From Polyangiaceae bacterium (lineage in GTDB: Bacteria; Myxococcota_A; Polyangia; Nannocystales; Nannocystaceae), in contig JALSIN010000374.1 in the NCBI GenBank assembly GCA_026989935.1, forward strand, positions 1-48,724: DNA of 48,724 nt, read 5' to 3'. Below the pieces are notes generated by a model, which did no database searches, was not told where the DNA came from, and saw only the letters and a program-made list of their open reading frames with translations. The position numbers were made by a program, and so were the translations under genes. Shown here piece after piece: positions 1 through 9,555 of the stretch (positions are counted from its first letter, which is position 1; each line of letters starts with the position of its first letter).

Positions 1-2
1 GG

Positions 3-986
3 GATGGGTTGGTCCCCGCCTCCTTCGGAGACGCCGAGCGCCTCGAGGTGGGCCAGTGGGTCCTGGCCGTGGGCTCGCCGTTCGGGCTGGAACAGACGGT
101 CAGCGCGGGGATCGTCAGCGCGGTGGGCCGGGGCAGCGTGGGGATCGTGGACTACGGCGACTTCATCCAGACGGACGCCGCGATCAACCCGGGCAACTCG
201 GGTGGGCCGCTCGTGGACCTCGCCGGTAACGTGGTCGGGATCAACACGGCCATCGCCTCGCGCGGCGGGGGCAGCAACGGGATCGGGTTCGCGATCCCCG
301 CCCACATCGCCACCTCCATCGCCGATCGGCTCATCGCGGACGGGCACATCGTCCGTGGCTGGCTCGGCGTGTTCATCGCGCCGCTCGACGCGGATCTGGC
401 CGAGACGTTCGGCCTGTCCGCCAAGCAGGGCGTGCTGATCCAGGACGTGCTCGACGACGGCCCCGCCGCGAAGTCGGATCTTCGAGCCGGCGACGTGGTC
501 GTCGAGCTCGACGGCGAACCCGTCCGCGATCCCGCCAAGTTCCGGCGCGACGTGGCGGACCGCCCGCCCGGCACGAAGGTGCGGCTGACGGTCGTCCGGG
601 AAGGCCGCCGCGTGCCGGTCACCGTCGAGTTGGGCACCCTGCCCGAGGAACCCGACGCGGCCCACGCGGCGCGGCCACGCCCCCGCAAGGGCCGGCGCAA
701 GCAGACCGTCGAGTCCCAGGGGCTCGTGCTGCGCGACCTCCCGGCGGCCCTGCGCTCGAAGCTCGGAACCGACGGCAATGTCATCGTCGAGAAGGTCGAA
801 CCGGGAAGCCGCGCCGCCCGGGCCGGGATCCGCCCGCGCGACGTGCTGCTGTCCGTCGGCGGCACGAAGGTGCGCGACGCCCGACACGCCCAGGCGCTCC
901 TGGACCACGCGCCGAAAAACAAGCCCGTCCGCGTCCGGATCGAGCGCGGTCGCCAGCGCATGTTCCTGGCCCTGCCACGCAAGTAG
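3..986 (+). CDS. DegP/HtrA-type periplasmic serine protease, 3' part (5' end outside window)
   Basis: Envelope quality-control protease of the trypsin-like HtrA/DegP family. The frame is already open at the window edge, so the signal peptide and the catalytic His and Asp are missing here. About 20 codons in comes the HtrA stretch [17 protein letters not shown], and the catalytic serine lies in NPGNSGGPL (near base 198). Two PDZ domains follow, at roughly residues 115-205 and 236-325 of the visible part, joined by a basic linker ([11 protein letters not shown]). The gene ends at a TAG followed by a run of strong hairpins and meets a minus-strand gene. One-PDZ relatives exist; two PDZ domains fit DegP/DegQ/MucD types. 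Any TTG start inside the window would be artificial, because homology continues upstream of it. Confidence 0.93.
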   Translation, partial: DGLVPASFGDAERLEVGQWVLAVGSPFGLEQTVSAGIVSAVGRGSVGIVDYGDFIQTDAAINPGNSGGPLVDLAGNVVGINTAIASRGGGSNGIGFAIPAHIATSIADRLIADGHIVRGWLGVFIAPLDADLAETFGLSAKQGVLIQDVLDDGPAAKSDLRAGDVVVELDGEPVRDPAKFRRDVADRPPGTKVRLTVVREGRRVPVTVELGTLPEEPDAAHAARPRPRKGRRKQTVESQGLVLRDLPAALRSKLGTDGNVIVEKVEPGSRAARAGIRPRDVLLSVGGTKVRDARHAQALLDHAPKNKPVRVRIERGRQRMFLALPRK

Positions 987-998
987 ACCGCGCGTCTC

Positions 999-1021
999 GG
1001 CACCGTCGGTCGGCCGGTGCC
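999..1021 (+). terminator. hairpin just after the protease gene
   Basis: Inverted repeat GGCACCG / CGGTGCC with a 9-base loop, 13 bases after the protease stop. There is no T-run, so it would be a Rho-assisted or mRNA 3'-end stabilising hairpin rather than a classic intrinsic terminator. A second imperfect stem (CGGCTGCC at 1029-1036 with GGCAGCCG at 1051-1058) follows at once. Confidence 0.45.
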
Positions 1022-1085
1022 ATGTCCCCGGCTGCCGGGGGCGCGGCCCGGGCAGCCGACACGACCGGTTCGGTTTCGATGCGGC

Positions 1086-1128
1086 CGCGGGTCACACCGG
1101 CGTGCACGAAGCAGCGGTGTGACCCGCG
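1086..1128. terminator. 14-bp perfect stem-loop between convergent genes
   Basis: Perfect inverted repeat CGCGGGTCACACCG (1086-1099) and CGGTGTGACCCGCG (1115-1128) with a 15-base loop. It lies between the stop codons of the converging protease gene and the small gene at 1173-1352, the place for a bidirectional terminator. No T-tract follows on either strand. Confidence 0.55.
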
Positions 1129-1172
1129 ATCGGTGCGCCACCCCTCGCGCCAGGGGCTCGGCGCTCCCAGGT

Positions 1173-1352
1173 CTACCCGAGCATGCCGCCGAGGCCGCCG
1201 GGGAGCTTGTCTTTGAGGTCGTCGAGCTTGTCGCCGAGCCCAAGCCACCCGGGCACCTTGTCCGCGTTCTCCTTGAGGAAGGCGACGACCCCCTCGGCGG
1301 TCTTCGGGTCGAGGTCGAAGCGCTCGGTGAGTTGCTGGATGAGCTCGTTCAT
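1173..1352 (-). CDS. small 59-residue helical protein
   Basis: Short gene reading MNELIQQLTERFDLDPKTAE and ending in a Gly-rich tail (LPGGLGGMLG). The ATG is at 1352 and the TAG at 1173-1175. The sequence looks like a compact helical protein: an amphipathic N-terminal helix, a second helix around VVAFLKENADKVPGW, and a third acidic/lysine helix (GDKLDDLKDKL). Similar small proteins of unknown function are common near housekeeping genes in proteobacteria. It lies 63 bases downstream of the fumarase gene on the same strand and could be its last cotranscribed partner. I assign no function. The coding call rests on sensible protein composition and an uninterrupted frame. Confidence 0.6.
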   Translation of the reverse strand: MNELIQQLTERFDLDPKTAEGVVAFLKENADKVPGWLGLGDKLDDLKDKLPGGLGGMLG

Positions 1353-1395
1353 GGCTCGTAGCCTAGCAGGGGTGGGGGTGGGCCGTAGGAGCGAA

Positions 1396-1411
1396 CCGGC
1401 CCAGGGGCCGG
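1396..1411 (-). terminator. GC hairpin after the fumarase gene
   Basis: CCGGCC CAGG GGCCGG type hairpin a few bases beyond the fumarase stop (minus strand) and before the 59-residue gene. It has no T-run and may only partly terminate or protect the transcript. Confidence 0.3.
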
Positions 1412-1415
1412 AGGC

Positions 1416-3059
1416 TCAACGGGCCTGTGGCAGGCTCCCCGGCGTCGTAAACGACGCGAAGAAGTCGTGGCCTTTGTCGTCGATGACGATGAAGGCCGGG
1501 AAGTCCTTGACGCGGATCTTCCAGATCGCCTCCATGCCCAGCTCCGGGTACTCGAGGACCTCGACGTGCTCGATGCAGTCGCTCGCAAGGCGCGCGGCCG
1601 GGCCTCCGATGGAGCCCAGGTAGAAGCCGCCGTAGGTCTTGCACGCCTCGCGTACCTGGGCGGAGCGGTTGCCCTTGGCGAGCATCACGAGGGAGCCGCC
1701 CGCAGCCTGGAACTTCGCCACGTACGGGTCCATGCGCGCGGCCGTCGTGGGACCGAAGGAGCCGGAGGGCCTGCCCGGCGGCGTCTTGGCCGGGCCGGCG
1801 TAGTAGACGATGTGCCGCTTGAAGTAGTCCGGCAGCCCCTCGCCCCGGTCGAGCCGCTCGGCCAGTCGCGCGTGGGCGATGTCCCGGGCCACCACCAGCG
1901 TGCCCGTCAGCGAAAGACGGGTCTTGATCGGGTACTTCGACAAGGTGGCGCGCAACTCGTCCATGTCCATCGCGTCCAGATCGATCGCCACCACCTCGCC
2001 GCCCAGATCGCGCTCGTCGATGTCCGGCAGGTACTTCGCCGGGTCCGTCTCGAGGGCTTCGAGGAAGACGCCTTCCTCGGTGATCTTCGCCTTGGCTTGC
2101 CGGTCCGCCGAGCACGATACGCCGATCCCCACCGGGCACGACGCGCCGTGGCGCGGCAGCCGGATCACACGTACGTCGTGACAGAAGTACTTGCCGCCGA
2201 ACTGGGCGCCGATCCCCGTCCTTTGCGCGATCGCCAGGATCTGGGCCTCGATCTCCGGGCACCGGATCGCGTGGCCCAGCTCGTTGCCCTCGGTGGGCAG
2301 CGCGTCGAGGTAGCGGGCCGAGGCCAGCTTGACCACCTTGAGGTTGTACTCGGCGGACGTGCCACCGACGACCACGGCCAGGTGGTAGGGCGGGCAGGCC
2401 GCCGTGCCCAGCCCTCGGATCGTCCGGTCCACGAAGGCCAGCAGGCTCGTTTCGTTCAGCAGGGCCTTCGTCTCCTGGTACAGGTAGGTCTTGTTGGCCG
2501 AGCCGCCGCCCTTGGCCAGGAACAGGAACTCGTAGCGGTCGCCCGGTACGCTCTGGATCTCGATCTGGGCCGGCAGGTTCGTCTTCGTGTTGCGCTCCTC
2601 GTACATCGAAAGGGGGGCAAGCTGCGAGTAGCGCAGGTTGTCGCGCTGGTAGGTGTCGAAGATCCCGCGCGACAGCGCTTCTTCGTCGCGCCCGTTCGTG
2701 AAGACGCGCGCCCCCTTCTTGCCCAGGACGATGGCGGTGCCGGTGTCCTGGCACATGGGGAAGACCCCCGCGGCGGCGATGTTGGCGTTCTTGAGCAGGT
2801 CGAGGGCGACGAACTTGTCGTTCGCCGATGCCTCCGGGTCGTCGAGGATCCGGCGAAGCTGCGCCAGGTGGGACGGGCGCAGCAGGTGGTTGACGTCGTG
2901 CAGCGCCTGGCGGGCCAGCGTCGTAAGGGCCTCGGGCTCGACGACCAGGACCTTCTCGCCCCGAAAGGTGTCCACCGCCACGGGGCCGTCGGCGATCTTG
3001 CGGTAGGGCGTGTCGTCGTCGCCCAGGGGCAACATGGGCTGGTAGCGAAACTCCGGCAT
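1416..3059 (-). CDS. fumA: class I (iron-sulfur) fumarate hydratase
   Basis: Cytoplasmic TCA-cycle enzyme converting fumarate and malate. At 547 residues it has the length of the single-chain FumA/FumB type. The three cysteines expected to bind the [4Fe-4S] cluster are visible at Cys103 ([10 protein letters not shown]), Cys222 ([12 protein letters not shown]) and Cys316 ([10 protein letters not shown]), matching the spacing of E. coli FumA. The C-terminal half carries the swivelling beta domain with [15 protein letters not shown] start; it follows the methyltransferase gene by 34 bases, so aroA, the methyltransferase gene and fumA probably form one transcript. Nothing suggests damage. Confidence 0.95.
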   Translation of the reverse strand: MPEFRYQPMLPLGDDDTPYRKIADGPVAVDTFRGEKVLVVEPEALTTLARQALHDVNHLLRPSHLAQLRRILDDPEASANDKFVALDLLKNANIAAAGVFPMCQDTGTAIVLGKKGARVFTNGRDEEALSRGIFDTYQRDNLRYSQLAPLSMYEERNTKTNLPAQIEIQSVPGDRYEFLFLAKGGGSANKTYLYQETKALLNETSLLAFVDRTIRGLGTAACPPYHLAVVVGGTSAEYNLKVVKLASARYLDALPTEGNELGHAIRCPEIEAQILAIAQRTGIGAQFGGKYFCHDVRVIRLPRHGASCPVGIGVSCSADRQAKAKITEEGVFLEALETDPAKYLPDIDERDLGGEVVAIDLDAMDMDELRATLSKYPIKTRLSLTGTLVVARDIAHARLAERLDRGEGLPDYFKRHIVYYAGPAKTPPGRPSGSFGPTTAARMDPYVAKFQAAGGSLVMLAKGNRSAQVREACKTYGGFYLGSIGGPAARLASDCIEHVEVLEYPELGMEAIWKIRVKDFPAFIVIDDKGHDFFASFTTPGSLPQAR

Positions 3060-3093
3060 GGCGGCCGCAGCATCGGGCCGGGCCGGGCCCCGG

Positions 3094-4407
3094 TCAAGCG
3101 CGGCGGCGCGTAGCGACCAGCCAGGCCACCAGCTCGACGTGTGGGGTCTGGGGCAGCGTGTCGTAGGCGCGCACGGCCAGGACCCGGTACCCGGGCGCGA
3201 GGCGCTCCAGGTCCGCGGCCAGCGAGCGCGGGTCGCAGCTCATGAGGTGGATCCGCGGCGGCGCGAGCGCCAGCAGGTGACGGCACACCGCCTCGCCCAG
3301 GCCCGACCGCGGTGGGTTCGCCACCACGAGCTGGGGCCGGCGCCCTTCGGCCCGCGCACGCGAAAGGAAGGTCTCGGCCCGCTCGGGTGCAACGCCCAGG
3401 ACCGCCGCGTGCTCCGGGTCGGCCTCGCAGGCTTCGACCCGGTCGAAGTGCGCCGCCAGAAGGCGCGTGGTGGCGCCGCTGCCCGCGTACAGGTCGAAGG
3501 CCAGCGCGCCCCGGACCACGCCGCCGCTGGGCATGCCCACGACGGCGCGCTGGGCCCGGGCCGCGATCGGCGGGTTCGGCTGCAGGAACCCCATGGGACC
3601 CACCGCCTGACCCGTCTCGGGGACGTCGAGGTGCTGGCGGCCCCACAGGGGCCGAAGACCCACACCGCGCATGTTGTTGCCCGGGCCGAGGGCCAGGGCC
3701 CACGCGATCCCGGCCGGCACCGCAAGGCGCCCCGGCAGCAGCCGTGCCGCCCGGGAGTGCACGTCGGCGGTCACGAGGGTCACGAGCACCGTGCCGCGCC
3801 CGTCCGTGCGCAGCCACACGTAGCGCAGGTCGCCGCGGCCCGAGGCCTCGTCGTAGGGCTCGATCGAGAGCGCATCGGCGGCCGCCGCGAGCTCGTCGGC
3901 GGCGCGTACGATGTCGGGGTGATCCACCAGGCAGCCGGTCATGTCCGCGAGGTCGTGGCTGCCCCGCCGGAAGCTGCCCAGCACGATCGCCCCCGGCGCG
4001 CCCCCCACCACGCGCTTGCTCGACACGCGGTAGCCCCATGCCCGGTCGTCTCCTTGCACCGCCGCCACCTCGAAGCCGTAGACCCGCTGCAACGTGGCGG
4101 CCTTCGCCGCGCGCTGCGTGGCGAGGTCCACCCCCATCAGCGGGCACCCGGCGCAGGTCGGATGGTGGGGGCACGGCGGCGGCCGGCGGCCCGAAGACGG
4201 CGTCAGGTAGGTCTCCACCTGGCCGAACAGCCGTCGCCGTGCACGGGCGCGGTGGACCACGCGGACGCGGGCGACCTCGCCCGGGACGAGTTCGGGGACG
4301 TGGACCTCGTAGCGGGTGCCGGCGTCGTCCCACCAGCCCACGCCGTCGCCGTGGCGCGACAGCACCTCGGCGTGCACCGTGACGATCTGGCCGACGTGAA
4401 CGCTCAC
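3094..4407 (-). CDS. RlmD/TrmA-family RNA 5-methyluridine methyltransferase with TRAM domain
   Basis: SAM-dependent enzyme that methylates C5 of a uridine in rRNA or tRNA. Residues 1-63 form a TRAM RNA-binding domain. Cys79, Cys85 and Cys88 ([12 protein letters not shown]) together with Cys159 (DMTGCLV) match the four [4Fe-4S] ligands of RumA/RlmD. The SAM site is [11 protein letters not shown] (about 305-315), followed by NPPRSGLG (364-371), and the nucleophile is Cys391 in MSCDPRS. The GTG start overlaps the aroA stop by 4 bases (GTGA), indicating translational coupling. The iron-sulfur motif favours an RlmD-like over a TrmA-like assignment, but the exact target base cannot be read from sequence. 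Confidence 0.88.
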   Translation of the reverse strand: MSVHVGQIVTVHAEVLSRHGDGVGWWDDAGTRYEVHVPELVPGEVARVRVVHRARARRRLFGQVETYLTPSSGRRPPPCPHHPTCAGCPLMGVDLATQRAAKAATLQRVYGFEVAAVQGDDRAWGYRVSSKRVVGGAPGAIVLGSFRRGSHDLADMTGCLVDHPDIVRAADELAAAADALSIEPYDEASGRGDLRYVWLRTDGRGTVLVTLVTADVHSRAARLLPGRLAVPAGIAWALALGPGNNMRGVGLRPLWGRQHLDVPETGQAVGPMGFLQPNPPIAARAQRAVVGMPSGGVVRGALAFDLYAGSGATTRLLAAHFDRVEACEADPEHAAVLGVAPERAETFLSRARAEGRRPQLVVANPPRSGLGEAVCRHLLALAPPRIHLMSCDPRSLAADLERLAPGYRVLAVRAYDTLPQTPHVELVAWLVATRRRA

Positions 4408-5693
4408 GCGGGCTCGACCATACCGAGGCGGGCCAGATCGTTGAAGAACCCCGGGTAGGTTTTCTCCACGCAGCGCGGATCGTGCACCAGGACGTCCCCG
4501 CCGAGCGAAAACGCCATCGCCATCCGGTGGTCGTCGTAGGTGGCGACGGGCACCGTCGCCTCCGGCAGGGTCGGCGGCGGGTCGATGACCAGGCCGGCGT
4601 CGTGCTCGGTGACGGTCGCCCCGAACTTTCGCAGCTCGCGGGCGGCGGCCGCGAGGCGGTCGGACTCGTGGTGCCGCAAGACTCCGACGTCGCGCAGGAC
4701 CGTGCGGCCCTTCGCGTGCAGGGCGGCGACGGCCACCGTCAGCGCAAGGTCCGGCATGTCCGCCAGCGACACGTCCACGCCGGTAAGCTGCCCCGTACCC
4801 GTGACCGTGGTGGTGTGCTCGTCCTGCTCCACCCGCGCGCCCATGGCTGCGAGCACCTCCACGAAGCGGGCGTCGCCCTGGAGGCTCGATCGGCCGAGCC
4901 CTTCGACGGTCACGCGCCCGCCGAAGATCGCCGCGGCGGCCAGCAGGTAGCTCGCCGACGAGGCGTCCGGCTCGACGGCGTAGGCGCGGGCGGCGAGCGG
5001 CCCGGGATGGGCGACCCAGCGGTTCGGTTCCGGCGTGTCGATCCGGGCGCCGAAGGCCCGGGCGACGGCGACGGTCATGGCGACGTAGGGGCGGGCCGGC
5101 AGCGCGCCGCGGACGGCGACCTGCACGGGCCGATCGGCGGCGAGACCGGCGTAGAGCAGGGCGCTCACGAACTGCGAGGAGGGGGGATCCGTGAGGACGA
5201 CCGATCCGCCGCGCGGGCCTTCGGCCGGGCCGCCCGCGCGCAGGGGCAGCGCGCCCGGGGCCCCTTCGCAGACGACGGTGCCGCCGAGGGACGACAGCGC
5301 GGCCAGCAGGCCGGCCATGGGGCGCTCGCGCATGCGGGCCGAGCCGTCGAGGGCGACGGGGTGGGGCCCCATGGCGAGGATCGCCGTGAGGAAGCGGGCG
5401 ACGGTGCCGGCAGTGCCGACGTCGAGGGGGGCCGGGGGCGGGGCGAATCGGCCGCCGGTCCCGTGCACCGTCGCGGTGTCGTCCTGCACGGTGACCTCGA
5501 CGCCGAGGGCCCGCAAGGCGGCGACGCAGCGCCGCGTGTCGTCGGCGTCGAGGATGCCCGACAGCACGCAGGGGCCGTCGGCGAGCGCGGCGAGCAGCAG
5601 CGCCCGGTTCGTCAGGCTCTTCGAACCGGGCGGGCGGACGGTGGCGTCGAGGGGGGTCTTGGGGGGGTGGACCCAGCGGGGCGGAGGCGGCAC
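4404..5693 (-). CDS. aroA: 3-phosphoshikimate 1-carboxyvinyltransferase (EPSP synthase)
   Basis: Sixth step of the shikimate pathway: joins phosphoenolpyruvate to shikimate-3-phosphate. 429 residues, normal length. Near the N-terminus PPGSKSLTNRALLLAALADG is the family's substrate-binding signature, followed by the PEP-loop equivalent VGTAGTVARFLTA and RMRERPMAGLL. The C-terminal repeat carries DHRMAMAF. The GTG start (MPPPPRWV) is the first sensible one. It is the first gene of a minus-strand run with the methyltransferase and fumarase genes, and diverges from the kinase gene. A candidate promoter lies 9 bases upstream. Confidence 0.96.
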   Translation of the reverse strand: MPPPPRWVHPPKTPLDATVRPPGSKSLTNRALLLAALADGPCVLSGILDADDTRRCVAALRALGVEVTVQDDTATVHGTGGRFAPPPAPLDVGTAGTVARFLTAILAMGPHPVALDGSARMRERPMAGLLAALSSLGGTVVCEGAPGALPLRAGGPAEGPRGGSVVLTDPPSSQFVSALLYAGLAADRPVQVAVRGALPARPYVAMTVAVARAFGARIDTPEPNRWVAHPGPLAARAYAVEPDASSASYLLAAAAIFGGRVTVEGLGRSSLQGDARFVEVLAAMGARVEQDEHTTTVTGTGQLTGVDVSLADMPDLALTVAVAALHAKGRTVLRDVGVLRHHESDRLAAAARELRKFGATVTEHDAGLVIDPPPTLPEATVPVATYDDHRMAMAFSLGGDVLVHDPRCVEKTYPGFFNDLARLGMVEPA

Positions 5694-5702
5694 GGCGCCC
5701 CG

Positions 5703-5731
5703 AGCCTACGGCAGCGGGTGCCCATCCCCAA
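5703..5731 (-). promoter_or_regulatory. candidate sigma70-like promoter of aroA
   Basis: On the minus strand: TTGGGG (-35, 5726-5731), 17 bases, TAGGCT (-10, 5703-5708), then 9 bases to the GTG. This implies a very short or absent leader. The match is partial and it sits in GC-rich sequence, so it is tentative. Confidence 0.35.
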
Positions 5732-5812
5732 GCGATCCGTCCGCTGCGGGCCGGGGCGGAACCCGGGCCGTGCGGTCAAGGCCGGGGCGCGGTCGGACGA
5801 TGGCGTCCGCGC

Positions 5813-7753
5813 ATGGCCCGTCCCTCGCCAGTCGAAGACCCCACCCGGGTGGTCGAAGGACGGACCTCCCCGTCGGCCGGCCGCCGCCGGCGCGAGCGCC
5901 CGACGACGCGCAAGCGGCTCGAGCGGCCGCGGTCGCCGCCGGACCGCACCGGGGACGTGCTGGCCGGGACGTACCGGATCGAGTGCAAGATCGCCACGGG
6001 GGGCATGGGCGAGGTCTACCGGGTGCGTCACCTGCGGCTCGACCAGGTGTTCGCCGTGAAGTTCCTCGATCCGAAGTTCGGGCTCGACCGCGAGGCTTAC
6101 GCGCGGTTTCGGCGGGAGGCGGAGATCGCCGCCAGCCTCGACCACCACGCCATCGTCCAGGTGTTCGACTTCAACACCGACGCCTACGGCAACCCCTACA
6201 TGGTGATGGAGTACGTCGAGGGACAGACCCTCGAAGCGTTCCTCGCGCGCAGCGGGCCCCTCGACCGTGCGACCGTGTTGGCGATCTTCGAACCGCTTTG
6301 CATGGCGCTCGACGTGGCCCACCGCCATGGGATCGTCCACCGCGACTTGAAGCCGAGCAACGTCATCGTGCGCCGCCGCCGGCGCGGCCTGTCCGTCAAG
6401 CTCCTCGACTTCGGGATCAGCAAGATCAAGAAGGCGGCCGGCGCCCAGGCGACCCGCGACAACGTGGTCATGGGGACGCCGCACTACATGAGCCCGGAGC
6501 AGGCCCGCGGCAAGACCACCCGGGCCGACGCCCGCACGGACATCTTCTCCCTGGGCGCGATCCTGTACGAGGTCCTCGCGGGGCGAAAGGCGTTCGAGGG
6601 CGAGGAGTTGCCCAAGATCCTGCACGCCATCGCCTACGAGCCGCACGAGCCGCTTGCGAACGTGCGGCCGGACGTGCCGGCGGCGGTGGCCCGGGTCGTG
6701 GACCGGTGCCTCGCCAAGACGCCGTCGGACCGGTTCCCCAGCGCGCGGATCCTCTACCGGGCGCTTGCTTCGGCCTACGACATGGAGGCGACGGAGCGCC
6801 GCGTGCTCGAAGGCAAGACGCGGGGCGCAGCGATCCGCCGCCGGCGCGGCATGCTCGTCGCGGGGGGCGTCGGGATCGCGCTGGCGAGCATCGCGGGCGG
6901 CTACGCAATCGGTCGGGGTACCGTGTCGTCCGCCACGGTCCCCGCCGCCGTGCTCGTTGGCGACGCGGCGCGCGGCGAGGCGGCCCCGCCGAGGCCGAGG
7001 CCCACGATCGAGCCCGGCGTGGCACCCGCTCCGGATGTATCCACGGTGTTGCCGAAGGGGCTTGGTCGCAGCGCCCGGATCGTCCCGGTGGCCGGTGGGC
7101 TCGCCGTGGCGGACGCGGGGGCGCTCGTGTGGCACCCGCCCGCCGGGGGCACGCCCCAGCCCATGCCGCGGGTCGGTCGCGCCGAGGTGACCGCCGTGGC
7201 GGTCGGCGGGGCCGGGGACGAGGTGTGGGTCGGGCACGCGGACGGGACGGTGGCTCGGCTCGGACGATTGGGGCGATGGAAGGTTCTGGCATCGGGTCGC
7301 CCGGTCCGTGGGCGGATCGAGGCGCTCGCGCCGGCGGGCGCCGTCCTGGCGTTGTTGTCGGGGGGTCGGGTCCACCTGGTCGGCGAGAGCCTCGCCAGGG
7401 CGGACACGACCCGCACCCGCGTGCGTGGCCGGCGACTCGCGGCCACCGGAGGGATCCGCCCGTGGGTCTTCGCCGCCGGGGACGGGCGGCTCGTGCTCCT
7501 CGATGGCGCGCGCCGCCGTGTCGTGGCGACCATGCCGTTTCCAAGGGAGGTCGCGCGCATCGAGGCCGACCCGCTCGCCGGCGGGATCGCGCGCCTGCGT
7601 GTGGCGGCCGTGCACGGGGGCCTACTCGTCGAGCACACCTACGACGTCCACCGCAGGGGCGACGCGCCGCCGGCGGTCGTGCACGTGCACGCCCGCCCGA
7701 TCTCGGGGCTCGTGGCGCGTGGCCCGGCGGCACCTCCCGGCACGCCTCAGTAG
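5813..7753 (+). CDS. transmembrane Ser/Thr protein kinase with propeller-like outer domain
   Basis: Hanks-type kinase of the PknB family, 646 residues. The kinase domain spans about 52-315: glycine loop IATGGMGEVY, Lys83 in FAVKFLD, catalytic HRDLKPSN with Asp178, DFG at 199-201, and GTPHYMSPEQ in the activation segment. A basic stretch (RRRRG) precedes one membrane helix at about 348-366. The outer part (380-646) has short repeated strands such as DEVWVGHADGTVARLG and resembles a degenerate beta-propeller, a plausible sensor. It lacks the PASTA repeats of cell-wall kinases. No ribosome site precedes the chosen ATG. Its 3' end overlaps the convergent porin gene by 7 bases. Confidence 0.92.
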   Translation: MARPSPVEDPTRVVEGRTSPSAGRRRRERPTTRKRLERPRSPPDRTGDVLAGTYRIECKIATGGMGEVYRVRHLRLDQVFAVKFLDPKFGLDREAYARFRREAEIAASLDHHAIVQVFDFNTDAYGNPYMVMEYVEGQTLEAFLARSGPLDRATVLAIFEPLCMALDVAHRHGIVHRDLKPSNVIVRRRRRGLSVKLLDFGISKIKKAAGAQATRDNVVMGTPHYMSPEQARGKTTRADARTDIFSLGAILYEVLAGRKAFEGEELPKILHAIAYEPHEPLANVRPDVPAAVARVVDRCLAKTPSDRFPSARILYRALASAYDMEATERRVLEGKTRGAAIRRRRGMLVAGGVGIALASIAGGYAIGRGTVSSATVPAAVLVGDAARGEAAPPRPRPTIEPGVAPAPDVSTVLPKGLGRSARIVPVAGGLAVADAGALVWHPPAGGTPQPMPRVGRAEVTAVAVGGAGDEVWVGHADGTVARLGRLGRWKVLASGRPVRGRIEALAPAGAVLALLSGGRVHLVGESLARADTTRTRVRGRRLAATGGIRPWVFAAGDGRLVLLDGARRRVVATMPFPREVARIEADPLAGGIARLRVAAVHGGLLVEHTYDVHRRGDAPPAVVHVHARPISGLVARGPAAPPGTPQ

Positions 7754-9360
7754 GCGAACTGGAGCTGGATCCGGAACTCGTCCGTCGAGTCCTTCCAGTC
7801 CTGCCGGTTGAAGGCGTAGTTGACCGGATCGTAGCCATCGCGCCGGATCCGGCCGTAGTCCGCCTGGATCTTGAGGGGGTGGCGCGCCATGTACCAGGAA
7901 AGGCCCACGCGCACCTCGTCGCCGTCGGGCAGGCTCGTGGCGTTCGGGGCGCCCAGGCCGAAGACCTGCCCCCACCGGGCGGCGATCCCCAGCGGCAGCC
8001 GCGGCACCAGGTAGCCGAGCTGCACGTAGTAGCCCACGCCGTCGCGGGTGGGCACCCGCGGCGCGGGCACCTCGTTGCCCATCGAGTCGGTGGTCGTGGC
8101 GTCGCCGAACTTGCGCTTGCCCTCGCGCCAGTAGAACTCGCCCGACATCGACACGCCCGCCCACTTGAACACGAAATCCGCCGTGACGTTGTGGTAGTCG
8201 GTGGTGCCGCCGTCGAGGGGCCGGGCGCCGAGGACGCCGCGATCGCGCTGGGCGTCGTCGATGAAGCTGTAGGCGGCGCCGAGGCTGAGCTTGGGCTTGC
8301 GGAAGCGGTCGAAGTCGGCCTCGTAGTAGTCCCACTTGCCGTCCGCGCCGCCCAGGGGGAGGACTTCCACACGCGCCAGGTAGTGCAGCCCGAAGTCCGA
8401 GAGTTGGTAGAGATCCCGCCCCTCCCCCATGAACACGCCCGCGTGGTAGCGCAGGTAACCGAGTCCGCCGACGTCCTTCGAGTAGACCTCGAGGCCGATG
8501 TCGCGGTCCAGGTTGAACTCGCCGTTGCCGAGGGACCGGTCCACCAGCTCGAGATCGCCGGAGGAGACGACCCGCTGGCGGCTGTAGGGGATCTTGTACT
8601 GCCCGATCTTGACCGACAGGTCGCGCAGGTAGGTGAACTGCAGGTACCAGGTGAGGATCGGCGTGCGGGTCGGATTGCCGTTCTTGAAGCCCAGGTCGCG
8701 TGGGGAGAAGGCGAACTCCACCTTGTACTTGTTGTGCTTGCCGAAGACGTTGCCCTTGAACTGCAGGCGGGCGCGGCGGATCTGGAACGAGTGACCGAGG
8801 TCGTCGGCGGCGTTGTCGTTTTCGAGGGTGTAGCGGAACTGAACGCGCAGCCGCGGGGCGATGGCGAAGGCCCCGTCCTTGCTCTTGATCACGAGCCCCG
8901 TGCCGGGCTTGAAGTGCGCGCCCTCGAAGTTCGCCGGGTGCTTGCCCATGCGCGCCTTCTCGTCCGGTGGCATCCAGGGGTTGTCCGCCGGTTCGGTGCT
9001 CGCGCCCGCCTTCTTCGAGGCGGCCGCCGGTTCGGCAGCCTCGCTGCTCGTGGTGGGGGCGGTCTCGACCCGCACGGAACGCTCGTGCGCCGGGGGCGGG
9101 GCCGGGTGGGCGGCCTCCCCGGCCGTGTCCGATGTCTCGTCCGTCTGCACCGTTGCGGGGGGCGGCGCGCCGCGTGGGTCCGCCTCGGCGGCGCCGGGCG
9201 CCGTGTCATCCTTCGGGGGCTCGTTCGGCGCGTCGCCGGCGGTCTTCGAGGTCGTGGTGTCGGGCTCGGGGGCGGGGTCGGGGGCCTCGCCGGTGGGGGC
9301 GGCCGGGGCGGCGAGTGCGGTGACGAGGGGCAGGGCAAACAGCGTCGTGGGGGTCGGCAC
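7747..9360 (-). CDS. OprO/OprP-type outer-membrane porin
   Basis: 537 residues. A signal peptide (about 1-24, MPTPTTLFALPLVTALAAPA) is followed by a roughly 120-residue Pro/Ala/Thr/Glu linker and then a beta-barrel of alternating strands (FAIAPRLRVQFRYTLEND; SFQIRRARLQFKGNVFGKH) typical of the phosphate-selective porin O/P family. It ends in aromatic-rich strands (RIQLQFAY), as outer-membrane barrels do. The long disordered N-terminal extension is unusual for the family and may cross or tether to the cell wall. GTG start. Whether it transports phosphate or polyphosphate cannot be inferred; no pho gene is nearby. Confidence 0.85.
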   Translation of the reverse strand: MPTPTTLFALPLVTALAAPAAPTGEAPDPAPEPDTTTSKTAGDAPNEPPKDDTAPGAAEADPRGAPPPATVQTDETSDTAGEAAHPAPPPAHERSVRVETAPTTSSEAAEPAAASKKAGASTEPADNPWMPPDEKARMGKHPANFEGAHFKPGTGLVIKSKDGAFAIAPRLRVQFRYTLENDNAADDLGHSFQIRRARLQFKGNVFGKHNKYKVEFAFSPRDLGFKNGNPTRTPILTWYLQFTYLRDLSVKIGQYKIPYSRQRVVSSGDLELVDRSLGNGEFNLDRDIGLEVYSKDVGGLGYLRYHAGVFMGEGRDLYQLSDFGLHYLARVEVLPLGGADGKWDYYEADFDRFRKPKLSLGAAYSFIDDAQRDRGVLGARPLDGGTTDYHNVTADFVFKWAGVSMSGEFYWREGKRKFGDATTTDSMGNEVPAPRVPTRDGVGYYVQLGYLVPRLPLGIAARWGQVFGLGAPNATSLPDGDEVRVGLSWYMARHPLKIQADYGRIRRDGYDPVNYAFNRQDWKDSTDEFRIQLQFAY

Positions 9361-9429
9361 GGCGCGGACCGTAGGGGCGCTTTGTGGCAGCTTCGTGACA
9401 CGGCCGGGACAGGGTTGAAAAACATGGCG

Positions 9430-9449
9430 GCGCCGGGGCCCCCCGGCGC
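9430..9449 (-). terminator. intrinsic-like terminator of the SDR / flavoprotein / YceI operon
   Basis: Eight-bp perfect stem GCGCCGGG / CCCGGCGC with a 4-base loop. On the minus strand it is followed within 6 bases by a run of five T (9419-9425 region). It lies about 105 bases past the YceI-like stop in a 195-base gap (9361-9555). The same gap holds a 14-base palindrome CCCCTGCGCAGGGG (9508-9521) and no gene I can support. Confidence 0.55.
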
Positions 9450-9555
9450 GTGTCGGACCGCACCGGCCGGGGCCGCCGAGCCGGCGGGCGGCAGCCGACG
9501 CGGCCGACCCCTGCGCAGGGGCGCCGACCGGCGTCCGACGGGGGCCGCCGGCCCG

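Noticed and set aside
152-1243. Minus-strand frame opposite the protease gene
   Set aside because: Pure antisense shadow of a well-conserved protease.
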